Assembly: GCA_947478805.1 (NCBI GenBank)
Contig: CANJXQ010000025.1
Span: forward strand, 1-36,527
Direction: 5' to 3'
Length of the DNA: 36,527 bases
Source: Betaproteobacteria bacterium
Lineage (GTDB): Bacteria > Pseudomonadota > Gammaproteobacteria > Burkholderiales > SG8-39
Positions 20,458-28,299 of this stretch are shown piece after piece (position 1 is the stretch's first letter; the number at the start of each line of letters is the position of its first letter). The position numbers and the translations under genes were made by a program. A model generated the notes under the pieces. That model worked only from the letters and a program-made list of their open reading frames with translations, did not search any database and had not been told where the DNA came from.

Positions 20458-21654
20458 ATGCCCGAGAACGATACAAACCCAGACCAAGCCGAGACGACTC
20501 CGGCGGGTGAGCCACTCACTGTGCTGGAGCTGTACCACCAGACCCTTGCGCAGCGGGGCTACAGCGCCGATCCGTCGCAGCTGGCTGCGGTGGAGCGCCT
20601 GCAACGCCTGCATGACGAATGGAGCGCCTACAAGAAGCGGCGGCGAAATGCCTTGCGCAGGCTGGTGGTGCGGCCACCCTTGCCGCGCGGCGTTTATCTC
20701 TGGGGAGGTGTTGGCCGGGGCAAGAGCTTCCTCATGGACAGCTTCTACCAATCGCTCCCGCTGGTGCGCAAGCGGCGTGTGCATTTCCACGATTTCATGC
20801 GCGACGTGCATCGCGAACTCGAGGAACTGAAGGGACAGGAAGACCCTCTTAGCGCATTGGCGCGTCGCATCGCGCTGCGGTATCGCCTGATCTGCTTCGA
20901 CGAAATGCACGTCAATGACATTGCCGACGCCATGATCCTCGGCCGCCTACTCGATCGAACGCTCGACCTGGGCGTGGTCTACTGCATGACCTCCAATTAC
21001 CACCCGGACGACCTGTACAAGGATGGGCTGAAGCGTGACAACTTCATGCCTACCATCGCCCTGATCAAGAAACGCCTGGACATCATCAATGTGGACGCGG
21101 GCATCGACTACCGGCGACGCGTCATGGAACAGGTGGCTGCCTACATTACTCCGCTGGGCCCGCAGGCCGACCAGGCGCTGATGCGGTCCTTCAGGAACAT
21201 TGCCGAGGTCGCCGAAGAAACCCATCCGCTCGAACTGGAGGGACGCATCGTGCCGTACCGGCATCGCGCGGGCGGCGTGATCTGGTTGGATTTCGACGTA
21301 TTGTGCGGCTGGGGGCGCTCGCAGCATGACTACCTGGAGCTGGCCAGCCACTTTCATACGGTCATCGTATCCAACGTTCCGCGCATCGGCCTTTCACAGG
21401 CGGACGAAGGAAGGCGATTCACGCTGATGGTCGACGTGTTTTACGACAACCGGATCAAACTCATCATATCGGCTGCCGAAGATCCAACCCACCTGCTGAA
21501 TCTGGAAGAGGCAGCGAAGGATGCCAGGCTACGGGCGATGCGCTTCGAGTTCGACCGAACGGCGAGCCGGCTGATCGAAATGCAGTCCAAGGAGTACCTC
21601 GCCGAGGAACGGCGATCCGGATGGGGCGCATCGGCTGCGACTGCAGTCGAGTAA
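20458..21654 (+). CDS. zapE: Cell division protein ZapE (AFG1-like ATPase)
   Basis: A 398-residue AFG1/ZapE-family P-loop ATPase. Walker A is GGVGRGKS (residues 83-90) and Walker B LICFDEMHV (about 144-152). Family segments 'VHFHDFMRDVH', 'YCMTSNYHPDDLYKDGLKRDNFMPTI' and the arginine-rich core follow. In E. coli ZapE binds FtsZ and modulates the division ring. The gene commonly follows lpd in Burkholderiales, so the linkage to the TCA operon is probably ancestral. The ATG at 20458 has only an A-rich upstream (CGAAAA) and no clear ribosome site. Confidence 0.93.
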   Translation: MPENDTNPDQAETTPAGEPLTVLELYHQTLAQRGYSADPSQLAAVERLQRLHDEWSAYKKRRRNALRRLVVRPPLPRGVYLWGGVGRGKSFLMDSFYQSLPLVRKRRVHFHDFMRDVHRELEELKGQEDPLSALARRIALRYRLICFDEMHVNDIADAMILGRLLDRTLDLGVVYCMTSNYHPDDLYKDGLKRDNFMPTIALIKKRLDIINVDAGIDYRRRVMEQVAAYITPLGPQADQALMRSFRNIAEVAEETHPLELEGRIVPYRHRAGGVIWLDFDVLCGWGRSQHDYLELASHFHTVIVSNVPRIGLSQADEGRRFTLMVDVFYDNRIKLIISAAEDPTHLLNLEEAAKDARLRAMRFEFDRTASRLIEMQSKEYLAEERRSGWGASAATAVE

Positions 21655-21716
21655 ATTGAGGCCGCGACTATGTGTGCCCAACAGACTTACCGTTAGGCGC
21701 GCTGAAATAGGGGAGT

Positions 21717-21736
21717 TTGAGGGGGCATCCCCTCAA
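21717..21736. terminator. Inverted repeat after zapE, terminator-like
   Basis: TTGAGGGG (21717-21724) and CCCCTCAA (21729-21736) are a perfect 8-bp inverted repeat with loop GCAT. It lies 62 bases after zapE and 48 bases before the next gene. No T-run follows, so it is either a weak or factor-dependent terminator for the TCA operon or an operator for the next transcription unit. Confidence 0.45.
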
Positions 21737-21783
21737 TCGAGTTAAGCACTCCAAAGCACTAAACAGCCAAAAGGAAAGTGACG

Positions 21784-22248
21784 ATGAACGACCTCGATGC
21801 AATCCGCCGTGTCATGGCCCTGTACGCCCAGTTGCTCGATGACGGTCGCTTCGATGAGTGGGGGCAGTTATTCACCGAGGATGCTGAGTGGATCTCCCTG
21901 CCGGGAATCTATCGGCCTTCAGGCACGGATCCGCAGCCCTGGTCGGCAAGGGGAAGGACGCAGATCGTCAAGACGGTGAGTGAATTCACGAAGGGCCTGC
22001 GCACGGCCGAGTCGCGTGGCATGCATTTCGGCGGGCATCCGATCATTGATATCCACGGTGACAAGGCCAACGCGTGGTGGGACTTCATCATCGCCCACAT
22101 CACGCCCGGGGCGCTGGATGTGACGGCCACAGGGCGCTATTACGCGCGCTTTGAAAAGCAGGGCGGGCGCTGGCGCTTTTCCCATCGCGTGTCGGCGCAA
22201 CAGGGGGCGATATTGCCAGCCGGACTGATTCCGGTACCCGGCATCTGA
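21784..22248 (+). CDS. SnoaL-like (NTF2 fold) protein
   Basis: A 154-residue protein of the SnoaL_4/NTF2-like superfamily, small cone-shaped folds that include polyketide cyclases, dehydratases, steroid isomerases and beta subunits of ring-hydroxylating dioxygenases. The N-terminal 'IRRVMALYAQLLDDGRFDEWGQLFTEDAEW' helix-helix-strand pattern and the C-terminal 'GRYYARFEKQGGRWRFSHR' are diagnostic. The start at 21784 has AAGGAAAG about 6-8 bases upstream; a GTG two codons earlier is less likely. It is co-directional with an SDR 65 bp downstream. The pair could act on one hydroxylated or keto compound. Substrate unknown. Confidence 0.8.
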   Translation: MNDLDAIRRVMALYAQLLDDGRFDEWGQLFTEDAEWISLPGIYRPSGTDPQPWSARGRTQIVKTVSEFTKGLRTAESRGMHFGGHPIIDIHGDKANAWWDFIIAHITPGALDVTATGRYYARFEKQGGRWRFSHRVSAQQGAILPAGLIPVPGI

Positions 22249-22313
22249 TCGGTTTCATCCACCGACCCGGCGCCGCATCGGTCAATGACACTCAAATCCA
22301 GGGGGCTCAATTC

Positions 22314-23060
22314 ATGCGTTTCAAGGACAAGGTAGCCATCGTAACCGGGGGCGCCGGAGAGATCGGGCGGGCGACCGTCCGGCAACTGGCCGGCGAAGGC
22401 GCAAAGGTGCTGATCGCAGACATGGCGGTCGATGGCCCCAAGATTGCGCAGGAGATGCTCGCCGAAGGGCTTCAAGCGGCTTTTTTCAAGGTTGACGTGA
22501 GCAAGGAGGACCAGGTGATTGCCATGGTCAAGGCGGCGACCGATCGCTGGGGGCGCCTCGACGTGATGGTCGCCAATGCCGGCATCGGCGGGCGCGGGCG
22601 CACCAACGAGACCTTGCTCGCCGACTGGGAGCGCGTGATCGGCATCAACCTCACCGGCGTGTTCCTGTGCAGCAAGCACGCCTATGCAGCAATGAAGGCC
22701 GGGGGTGGCGGCGCCATCGTCAATACCGCGTCGATCATGGGTCTGGTGGCCGTGGCGGGCGCGGTGCCGTACACCGCAGCCAAGGGCGCAGTGGTCAACA
22801 TGACGCGCAGCACCGCGCTCGACTATGCAAAGGACGGCATTCGCGTCAACGCTGTCTGCCCGGGCTTCATGGAGAGCCGCACCAGCGTGGTCGTCGGTCC
22901 CGCTGTGGTGAAGATGGATGATCTGGTGGCACGTCATCCGATCGGGCGCTTGGGCAAGCCGGCGGACATCGCCAAGGCCATCGCCTTCCTTGCCTCCGAC
23001 GATGCGGCCTTCATTACTGGCCACTCGCTGGTCGTGGACGGGGGCTACACCGCCGTATAG
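22314..23060 (+). CDS. SDR family oxidoreductase (classical)
   Basis: A 248-residue short-chain dehydrogenase/reductase. The cofactor loop is TGGAGEIG (11-18; Glu replaces the usual Gly-Ile neighbour position of TGxxxGIG), NAG is at about 88-90, the catalytic Ser140 is in NTASIMG, and Tyr153 and Lys157 are in YTAAK. 'VDGGYTAV' closes the C-terminus. Asp36 after the second strand (VLIADM) points to NAD(H) preference. It likely interconverts a secondary alcohol and a ketone. It is paired with the upstream SnoaL-like gene and convergent with the amidohydrolase. AGGGGGC upstream is a usable ribosome site. Confidence 0.92.
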   Translation: MRFKDKVAIVTGGAGEIGRATVRQLAGEGAKVLIADMAVDGPKIAQEMLAEGLQAAFFKVDVSKEDQVIAMVKAATDRWGRLDVMVANAGIGGRGRTNETLLADWERVIGINLTGVFLCSKHAYAAMKAGGGGAIVNTASIMGLVAVAGAVPYTAAKGAVVNMTRSTALDYAKDGIRVNAVCPGFMESRTSVVVGPAVVKMDDLVARHPIGRLGKPADIAKAIAFLASDDAAFITGHSLVVDGGYTAV

Positions 23061-23066
23061 TTGGTA

Positions 23067-23149
23067 GGACCGCGCGGCCTGCTACGCAGGCTCGGCCGCG
23101 CTGCTAGAACCCGGACCGCGCGGCTGCTACGCAGGCTTGGCCGCGCCGC
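23067..23149. repeat. Two tandem GC-rich palindromic repeats
   Basis: Two near-identical units, 23067-23104 and 23113-23149 (spacing 46 bp), each begin GGACCGCGCGG and end GGCCGCGC. Each contains an inner arm around CTGCTACGCAGGC and an outer GCGCG/CGCGC closure, so each can fold into a hairpin on either strand. They fill the gap between the convergent SDR and amidohydrolase genes. This is the usual niche of REP-like elements or convergent transcription barriers. Confidence 0.7.
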
Positions 23150-23155
23150 AGTGTC

Positions 23156-24070
23156 TTACCCAGGGAGATCGATCCGGTAGACGCGCGCCGCCGTGTCACG
23201 GAAGAACTGTCGCTGATCCGACGCACTCAAGTGCGACACCGCGGAGCGCATGCCTTCGACGATGGTGGCGAAACTGCCGGCGAGGCGATCGACCGGGAAG
23301 TTGCTGCCGAACATGCAGCGCTCCACTCCCAGCGTGGCGATCACATGACGGATCGGTTCGCGGTGCAAATCGGCGCGCCAGGGCGGACCGCCCATGCACA
23401 TGCCGGAGACTTTCATCACCACATTGGCGCAGGGTGCAATCATTTCGACTGCCTTGCGCCACTGCGCCATGCCTTCGGCGTTCAGGTCTGCCGGCGGATA
23501 CGCCATGTGATTGAGGATGATCGTCGTGCGAGGAAAGTCACGGGCAAGGCGCGCCACCTTTTCCATCTGCGGGAAGAGCCCGAGCAGGTCGCACACGAAA
23601 TTGTGTTTTTCGAGGAGCGCGAAGCCAGCACGCCAGGCGCGGTCGTCCATGGAGACATTTTTTGCGGTCGAACTCGGCCCGAGCAGCGTGCCCGTATCTG
23701 GACTGCTGCGGATGCCGCGCACGAACGCGTAGGCCGCATGCCCCGCAAGCACGGCGGCGATATCCGGTGCCTCAAGCGACGCGCCGCCGATGCAGATGGT
23801 GGGGCAACCGGTCTGCCGCCGCAGTTCCGCAAGCCAGCGCGTTTCGTCCAGCGGATCGTGGTGATGGTCGCGGTGCCCCTCGACGTGCACATCGGCCACG
23901 ATGCGATACGGCGCCGTGTCGGACCGGTAGTCGGCCGGTAGGTAATTCTTGCTGATGGGGTCGACCTTCCCATAGCGATGTTGCGATCCGGGCTTCATCC
24001 ACGTGTACGAGGCGAGGCCCAGGTCCATGAGGTGATGGTGCGAATCGACGATTTCCAGTGTGTCGGCCAT
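23156..24070 (-). CDS. Amidohydrolase family protein (amidohydrolase 2)
   Basis: A 304-residue TIM-barrel metal hydrolase. The N-terminal DSHHHLMDL (9-17) gives the HxH metal ligands. 'ADVHVEGHRD', 'TTIILNHMAYPPAD' and 'RCMFGSNFPVDRL' carry the later His, Asn-His and Asp of the family. Members hydrolyse lactones or decarboxylate aromatic and keto acids (for example 2-pyrone-4,6-dicarboxylate lactonase, gluconolactone and fucono-lactone hydrolases). The ATG at 24070 has GGGAG upstream; the longer open frame to 24277 is not needed. It is transcribed opposite to its neighbours. The precise substrate cannot be told. Confidence 0.9.
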   Translation of the reverse strand: MADTLEIVDSHHHLMDLGLASYTWMKPGSQHRYGKVDPISKNYLPADYRSDTAPYRIVADVHVEGHRDHHHDPLDETRWLAELRRQTGCPTICIGGASLEAPDIAAVLAGHAAYAFVRGIRSSPDTGTLLGPSSTAKNVSMDDRAWRAGFALLEKHNFVCDLLGLFPQMEKVARLARDFPRTTIILNHMAYPPADLNAEGMAQWRKAVEMIAPCANVVMKVSGMCMGGPPWRADLHREPIRHVIATLGVERCMFGSNFPVDRLAGSFATIVEGMRSAVSHLSASDQRQFFRDTAARVYRIDLPG

Positions 24071-24263
24071 GCTGTCTCCCTCGCGATATCCGCACATTAT
24101 GCCTTGTGCGGGAGGCACGGCATGATCGGTCGCCGCGGCGCCAGCGCGATTGTCGAACGAGTAGCGGATCACTCGTCTTGTATACTCCTGTGCTGCATGC
24201 GCACGGCCCAATCGGGCCGTGGCGTTTCGCCGCTCACTGACGATCAATCCAGAAGGACATTCC
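24071..24263. promoter_or_regulatory. Divergent region before the AcuI-type reductase
   Basis: The plus strand shows a TATACT -10-like hexamer at 24181-24186 with no clear -35. A perfect inverted repeat ACGAGT (24157-24162) / ACTCGT (24171-24176) lies just upstream, where a repressor or activator could sit. Further down, CACGGCCC (24202-24209) and GGGCCGTG (24214-24221) form an 8-bp stem with loop AATC in the presumed leader. GGGAG for the amidohydrolase and AGAAGGA for the reductase are the two ribosome sites. Confidence 0.4.
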
Positions 24264-25256
24264 ATGCCCAAATTCACCGCCTATCGCATCTACGAAGAGA
24301 ACAAGAAGACGATGCCACGCTTTGTGGAAATGTCCGTCGATGAGCTCGACAAGGGTGAAGTGGTCATCAAGGTGGCGTATTCGAGCATCAATTTCAAGGA
24401 TGCCCTGGCGGCCACCGGCGCGGGCAAGGTGATTCGCCGCTTTCCTTGCGTGGGTGGCATCGACATGTCGGGCACGGTGCACGAGTCCAGCGACGCTCGC
24501 TTCAAACCCGGTGACCAGGTTATTGCCACCAGCTACGACCTGGGCGTGTCGCATGACGGCGGCTACGCCGAGTACGCGCGCGTGCCCGCCGCCTGGGTGG
24601 TGCCCATGCCCCGCGGCATGAGCCTGTTCGATGCCATGGCCCTGGGTACCGCGGGCTATACGGCGGGACTGGGCATCATGCTGATGGAACACAACGGTCT
24701 TGCGCCGGCCAACGGGCCGGTGATTGTCACCGGGGCGACCGGCGGCGTAGGATCGATCGCCATCGATCTTCTCGCTTCAATGGGTTATGCAGTGACTGCG
24801 CTCACCGGCAAGGAAGCCGAAACGGATTACCTCAAGAGCTTGGGCGCCAAGGAAGTCATGCTGCGCCAGAGCCTCGACCTCGCGAAGATCCGGCCGCTCG
24901 ATACCGGACGCTGGGCCGGGGCCGTGGACAACCTCGGTGGCGATGTCCTGTCCTGGATTGCCAGCACCATGCTCGAAAATAGCGCCATCGCCAGCATCGG
25001 CCTGGCGGCCAGCATGACCTTCAACACAACGGTCGCGCCGTTCATCCTGCGCGGCGTGGCTCTATTGGGCGTGAATTCGGCGACCACGCCGTATGCCATG
25101 CGCACCAAGGTCTGGGAGCGACTGGCCGCCGACATGAAGCCGCGTCACCTGAAGGACATGACCCGCACGGTGGCCTTCAAGGATCTCGCAGGGGCATTCG
25201 AACCTTACATCAAGGGGCAGGCGCGGGGACGGGTCGTTGTGGCCATCGGCGCTTGA
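24264..25256 (+). CDS. acuI: AcuI/YhdH-type acrylyl-CoA reductase (MDR family)
   Basis: A 330-residue zinc-free medium-chain reductase. The N-terminal 'SSINFKDALAATGAGKVIRRFPCVGGIDMSG' and the NADPH-binding VTGATGGVGSIAIDLLASMG (about 155-174) are hallmarks of the YhdH/AcuI group, whose characterised members reduce acryloyl-CoA to propionyl-CoA with NADPH. The absence of Zn-binding cysteines agrees. The ATG at 24264 has AGAAGGA six bases upstream; the longer open frame from 24219 lacks one. The gene diverges from the amidohydrolase. If the activity holds, it may detoxify or use acrylyl-CoA made during catabolism in this region. Confidence 0.85.
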   Translation: MPKFTAYRIYEENKKTMPRFVEMSVDELDKGEVVIKVAYSSINFKDALAATGAGKVIRRFPCVGGIDMSGTVHESSDARFKPGDQVIATSYDLGVSHDGGYAEYARVPAAWVVPMPRGMSLFDAMALGTAGYTAGLGIMLMEHNGLAPANGPVIVTGATGGVGSIAIDLLASMGYAVTALTGKEAETDYLKSLGAKEVMLRQSLDLAKIRPLDTGRWAGAVDNLGGDVLSWIASTMLENSAIASIGLAASMTFNTTVAPFILRGVALLGVNSATTPYAMRTKVWERLAADMKPRHLKDMTRTVAFKDLAGAFEPYIKGQARGRVVVAIGA

Positions 25257-25283
25257 GCGTCGCAGGGCCAGAGAGAAAGACTG

Positions 25284-25943
25284 TCACCGACCGTCGATCA
25301 GTGCTCGCAGTTTCCTGACCGCGCTCCCCGGGCTGGTCAACACCGGTCGACCCGTGGCGGCGGACACGGCATTCGCTGCCTGCGCCGAAGAGAATTGCGC
25401 CATCAGGATGGCATTGCAATGTTTCAGTTGTCCGGCCCCCTCGGCCAGCAGACGGTTATGTTCGGCGGCATTGCCTGCGCGCAGTTGCACGAGGGCCTCC
25501 GGCACGCAGGCGATTTCCAGGGTGGCGTGAGTGGCGCCCGGCGATTTTGCCGCCTCGAAATCATGGCGCATGGCATCGGCTGCAGCGGGGAAAGTGACCA
25601 GCATGCCCAGCCGACCGCCCAACTTGAGTGCGTCATCGTACATGGCCTGGTTGGGCTTGAGCAGAGGCACGCCGAGTGTGGGCGCAAGTTCATCGAGCAG
25701 CGGGCCGAAGCCGGACCCTGTAAACAGGATGCCCGAGACCCTGAGGTCAACCGCATAGCGCAACAGCGTTGTGATGCGCCGGCGAATGCCCGGCGACTCG
25801 GCACCTTCTTTCAGCAAGTCATCCGGCAGCGAGTCGTCGAGCAGGTTGATGCAATGCGCCTCGGGCCAGCCCTCGCGAAAAGCCGCCTGCGCGGCCTGCA
25901 TGGCCGGTTGCAGCGGGTTGATCAGTGCGATGCGGTGGGTCAT
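25284..25943 (-). CDS. Aspartate/glutamate racemase-like protein, catalytic Cys not seen
   Basis: A 219-residue protein resembling the Asp/Glu/hydantoin racemase and arylmalonate decarboxylase superfamily. The pattern 'HRIALINPLQPAMQ', 'VSGILFTGSGFGPLLDEL', 'PLLKPNQAMYDDAL' and 'AILMAQFSSAQAA' fits a little-studied subgroup. From memory, its first-domain loop usually reads FTCS, whereas here it is FTGS. The second-domain position (AQFSS) also has no Cys. It could be inactive, non-racemising, or use other residues. It is convergent with acuI and divergent from the GlcG-like gene. The start at 25943 has only a weak ribosome site. Confidence 0.75.
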   Translation of the reverse strand: MTHRIALINPLQPAMQAAQAAFREGWPEAHCINLLDDSLPDDLLKEGAESPGIRRRITTLLRYAVDLRVSGILFTGSGFGPLLDELAPTLGVPLLKPNQAMYDDALKLGGRLGMLVTFPAAADAMRHDFEAAKSPGATHATLEIACVPEALVQLRAGNAAEHNRLLAEGAGQLKHCNAILMAQFSSAQAANAVSAATGRPVLTSPGSAVRKLRALIDGR

Positions 25944-26061
25944 GAAGTGTTCCGATCCTTGCAGCTAGAATGTGACGACGCTAGCCAAATCGTCCGAGCA
26001 TCTGCGGCGCGACCGCCATGCTTGCACAGCATACTCAAACTTTGAAAACGATGGAGCCCTG

Positions 26062-26463
26062 ATGAAGACAAAAGCCTGCATGACCCGTGCCGATGTGAAG
26101 AAGATCATGGAGGCCGCTGAAGCCGAAGCCACGAAACACAAATGGGCCGTGGCCATCACGGTGTTCGACGATGCCGGCAATCTGCAGGCACTGGCCGTGC
26201 TGGACGGCGCCACCGCAGGCAACGTCGGAATCGCGCAGGGCAAGGGACGCAGCGCGGCACTCAGCCGGCGTTCCACCAAGATGTGGCAGGAGCGCATCGA
26301 GTCCGGCCAATTGCACATGTTGTCGCTGGGCTATGCCACCGTGCAGGGCGGCCTGCCCATCATGGTGCTGGGAGAATGCGTGGGCGGCGTCGGCGTGTCG
26401 GGGGCTGCGGCTGCAGAAGATGAACAGGTCGCTCAGGCGGGCATCGACGCCCTCGGATCCTGA
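26062..26463 (+). CDS. GlcG/HbpS-like (DUF336) protein
   Basis: A 133-residue protein of the GlcG/HbpS (haem-degrading/DUF336) family. It shows the expected 'MTRADVKKIMEAAEAEATKHKWAVAITVFDDAGNL' alpha-beta start and the GG-rich 'GGLPIMVLGECVGGVGVSGA' end. Homologues sit in glycolate, diol and aromatic degradation operons, and some bind haem, but a general function is not settled. The ATG at 26062 follows GGAG by 5 bases; an upstream in-frame start would add 30 unrelated residues. It is first in a four-gene plus-strand operon (GlcG-like, TIM barrel, SDR, Bug binding protein). Confidence 0.88.
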   Translation: MKTKACMTRADVKKIMEAAEAEATKHKWAVAITVFDDAGNLQALAVLDGATAGNVGIAQGKGRSAALSRRSTKMWQERIESGQLHMLSLGYATVQGGLPIMVLGECVGGVGVSGAAAAEDEQVAQAGIDALGS

Positions 26464-26486
26464 ACGCATATCTACAGGGAGAAGCC

Positions 26487-27395
26487 ATGGTCAAGCGCGA
26501 GAAGGCCGACAACAAGGGGCGCTCATCGAAGGGGGCATTGGCGGCGGCGTTGAAGCCGCAAAAATGGAAGCTGCGGTTCGCGCCGCATCTGGGCTTCCCG
26601 GATGTCCAGCAGCCGTTCTTCCTGCATACGCTGGGCACGGCCGATCCGGTTGAGAATATCCGTCTCATGGCCCACTTGGGCTTTGCCGGCGTGCTCGACA
26701 ACAACATCAAGTACCGCCCGACGGGCGAGCAGAACCGCATTGCCAAAGCGCTGGAGCGTCATTGCATGGCGCTGGGTTGCTTCGTCAACCAGAAGCGTCC
26801 GTACACGATCCGCTGGGGTTCCAATGAGCCGGGCATGCGGGAGGCCATTCGCAAGGAAGTGCGCGCGTCGGTGGAACTGGCCAAGCGCGTGAATGGCCGC
26901 AACATCGTGGTGGTGACAGAGCGCAATCACACCCAGCCGCTGTGGTGGCAGTTCGGCAACATGATCGACCATCTGCGCGCCGTGCTGGGCATGGTCGAGA
27001 AGGCAGGCCTCGTGCTGGTCGTCGAGCATGTCAACCAGCCGCGCCGCCCGGACAATCTGGTCACGCGGCTTGGCGAGGCCTACATGATCGTCAAGGCGCT
27101 CGATTCGCCCTCCGTCAAGCTCATGTACGACACCGAGCACGTGCAGGTCATGGACGGCAACCTCATCGCCAACGTCGACCGCGTCAAGGACGAGATCGGC
27201 TCGGTGCAGGTGGCCGACATCCCCGGGCGCCTTGAGCCGGGGCAGGGCGAGATCAACTTCGTGCAGTTCTTTCGCAAGCTGCGATCGGTGCATTATCGCG
27301 GTCTGGTGGAGCTGGAACACAACTACTCCGATGACAGCGCGGCGGGGGAGCGGGCCGCATACGAGGCGCTCTGCGGGATCAATGCGGCAATGTAG
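26487..27395 (+). CDS. Hydroxypyruvate isomerase-like TIM-barrel protein (full copy)
   Basis: A 302-residue sugar-phosphate-isomerase-like TIM barrel. Motifs suggesting an intact metal site are VVEHVNQ (Glu180), MYDTEHVQVMDG (Asp215), QVADIPGRLEPGQGEINF (His position replaced by Ala-Asp; Glu255 present) and 'GLVELEHNY'. These match the Hyi/OtnI branch, in which Glu/Asp/Gln/Glu ligate the metal. The N-terminus carries a 25-residue Lys-rich extension (MVKREKADNKGRSSKG). CAGGGAGAAG is the ribosome site. It is second in the operon, 23 bp after the GlcG-like gene. Two damaged relatives of this gene lie at 31276-31340 and 36069-36383. The reaction, presumably an aldose-ketose-type isomerisation, is inferred. 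Confidence 0.85.
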   Translation: MVKREKADNKGRSSKGALAAALKPQKWKLRFAPHLGFPDVQQPFFLHTLGTADPVENIRLMAHLGFAGVLDNNIKYRPTGEQNRIAKALERHCMALGCFVNQKRPYTIRWGSNEPGMREAIRKEVRASVELAKRVNGRNIVVVTERNHTQPLWWQFGNMIDHLRAVLGMVEKAGLVLVVEHVNQPRRPDNLVTRLGEAYMIVKALDSPSVKLMYDTEHVQVMDGNLIANVDRVKDEIGSVQVADIPGRLEPGQGEINFVQFFRKLRSVHYRGLVELEHNYSDDSAAGERAAYEALCGINAAM

Positions 27396-27407
27396 GCAGG
27401 AATACTG

Positions 27408-27432
27408 GTGCCATCGCACTGTCGAATGGCAC
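27408..27432 (+). other. Hairpin between TIM-barrel gene and SDR
   Basis: GTGCCAT (27408-27414) and ATGGCAC (27426-27432) make a 7-bp stem with an 11-base loop, followed by AATCTTTG. It lies in the 72-bp spacer. It may be a weak attenuator or a processing point in the operon. Confidence 0.35.
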
Positions 27433-27467
27433 AATCTTTGTCAGTCAATTCTGGGGGGCGCTAAACG

Positions 27468-28268
27468 ATGGCAGATCGATTGAAGGGAAAAGTGGCCTTG
27501 ATCTTCGGCGCCGGGTGCGTCGCCGAGGAGTGGGGAAACGGGAATGCGACCGCAGTCACCTATGCCCGGGAGGGGGCAACCATCGTCTCCGTGGACGTTT
27601 CCGCCCGGGCAGCGAAGCGCACAGCCGATCTGGTTCGGAAGGAGGGTGGGGCCGCAATCGACGTGGTCGCCGATGTATCCAGTGAAACCCAGGTGCGCGG
27701 AGCGGTCGAGAGGGCCGTGAGGGAATACGGGCGCATCGACATCCTGCACAACAATGTCGGCACCAACGCCCAGGGTGGTCCGGTGCAGTGCAGCGAGGAA
27801 GACTGGGACCGGGTCATGACCGTGAACGTGAAAAGTCTTTTCTGGACCAGCAAATACGTCATTCCGGTGATGGAGAAACAGGGTGGCGGATCGATCGTCA
27901 ACATCTCATCAATCGCCAGCATCGCGTGGACCGGCCACCCGATGCTCGTCTATCACGCCTCCAAGGCTGCAGTGAACCAGTTCACCCGCTCCGTTGCAGT
28001 CCAATACGCCGACAAGAACATTCGATGCAACGCGGTCCTTCCCGGCCTTATCGATACGCCACGCATCCGGATCACCGTATTGCCCTTCTATGCCGGAGAT
28101 GTGGAAAAGATGAGGACCGCACGTTCCACATCGGTACCCATGCGACGCATGGGTTCGCCGTGGGACATTGCCAACGCAGCGCTGTACTTCGCCTCTGACG
28201 AATCCTGCTATGTCACGGGGGTGCTCATGCCGGTGGATGGCGGGCTCACCTGCTCCGTGCCGCACTGA
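27468..28268 (+). CDS. SDR family oxidoreductase with extended cofactor loop
   Basis: A 266-residue short-chain dehydrogenase/reductase. The active site is conventional: Ser147/148 in NISSIAS, and Tyr162 and Lys166 in YHASK. NNVG replaces the usual NNAG. The cofactor loop is unusual: FGAGCVAEEWGNG (13-25) has about four extra residues compared with TGxxxGIG, and the family 'glycine' pattern ends in GNG. Asp43 (VSVDV) suggests NAD. PVDGGL near the end is standard. It lies 72 bp after the TIM-barrel gene and 31 bp before the Bug protein, and probably acts on the same compound. Confidence 0.9.
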   Translation: MADRLKGKVALIFGAGCVAEEWGNGNATAVTYAREGATIVSVDVSARAAKRTADLVRKEGGAAIDVVADVSSETQVRGAVERAVREYGRIDILHNNVGTNAQGGPVQCSEEDWDRVMTVNVKSLFWTSKYVIPVMEKQGGGSIVNISSIASIAWTGHPMLVYHASKAAVNQFTRSVAVQYADKNIRCNAVLPGLIDTPRIRITVLPFYAGDVEKMRTARSTSVPMRRMGSPWDIANAALYFASDESCYVTGVLMPVDGGLTCSVPH

Positions 28269-28299
28269 TCGAGACGGAATTCCCACTACTGGAGGACCT

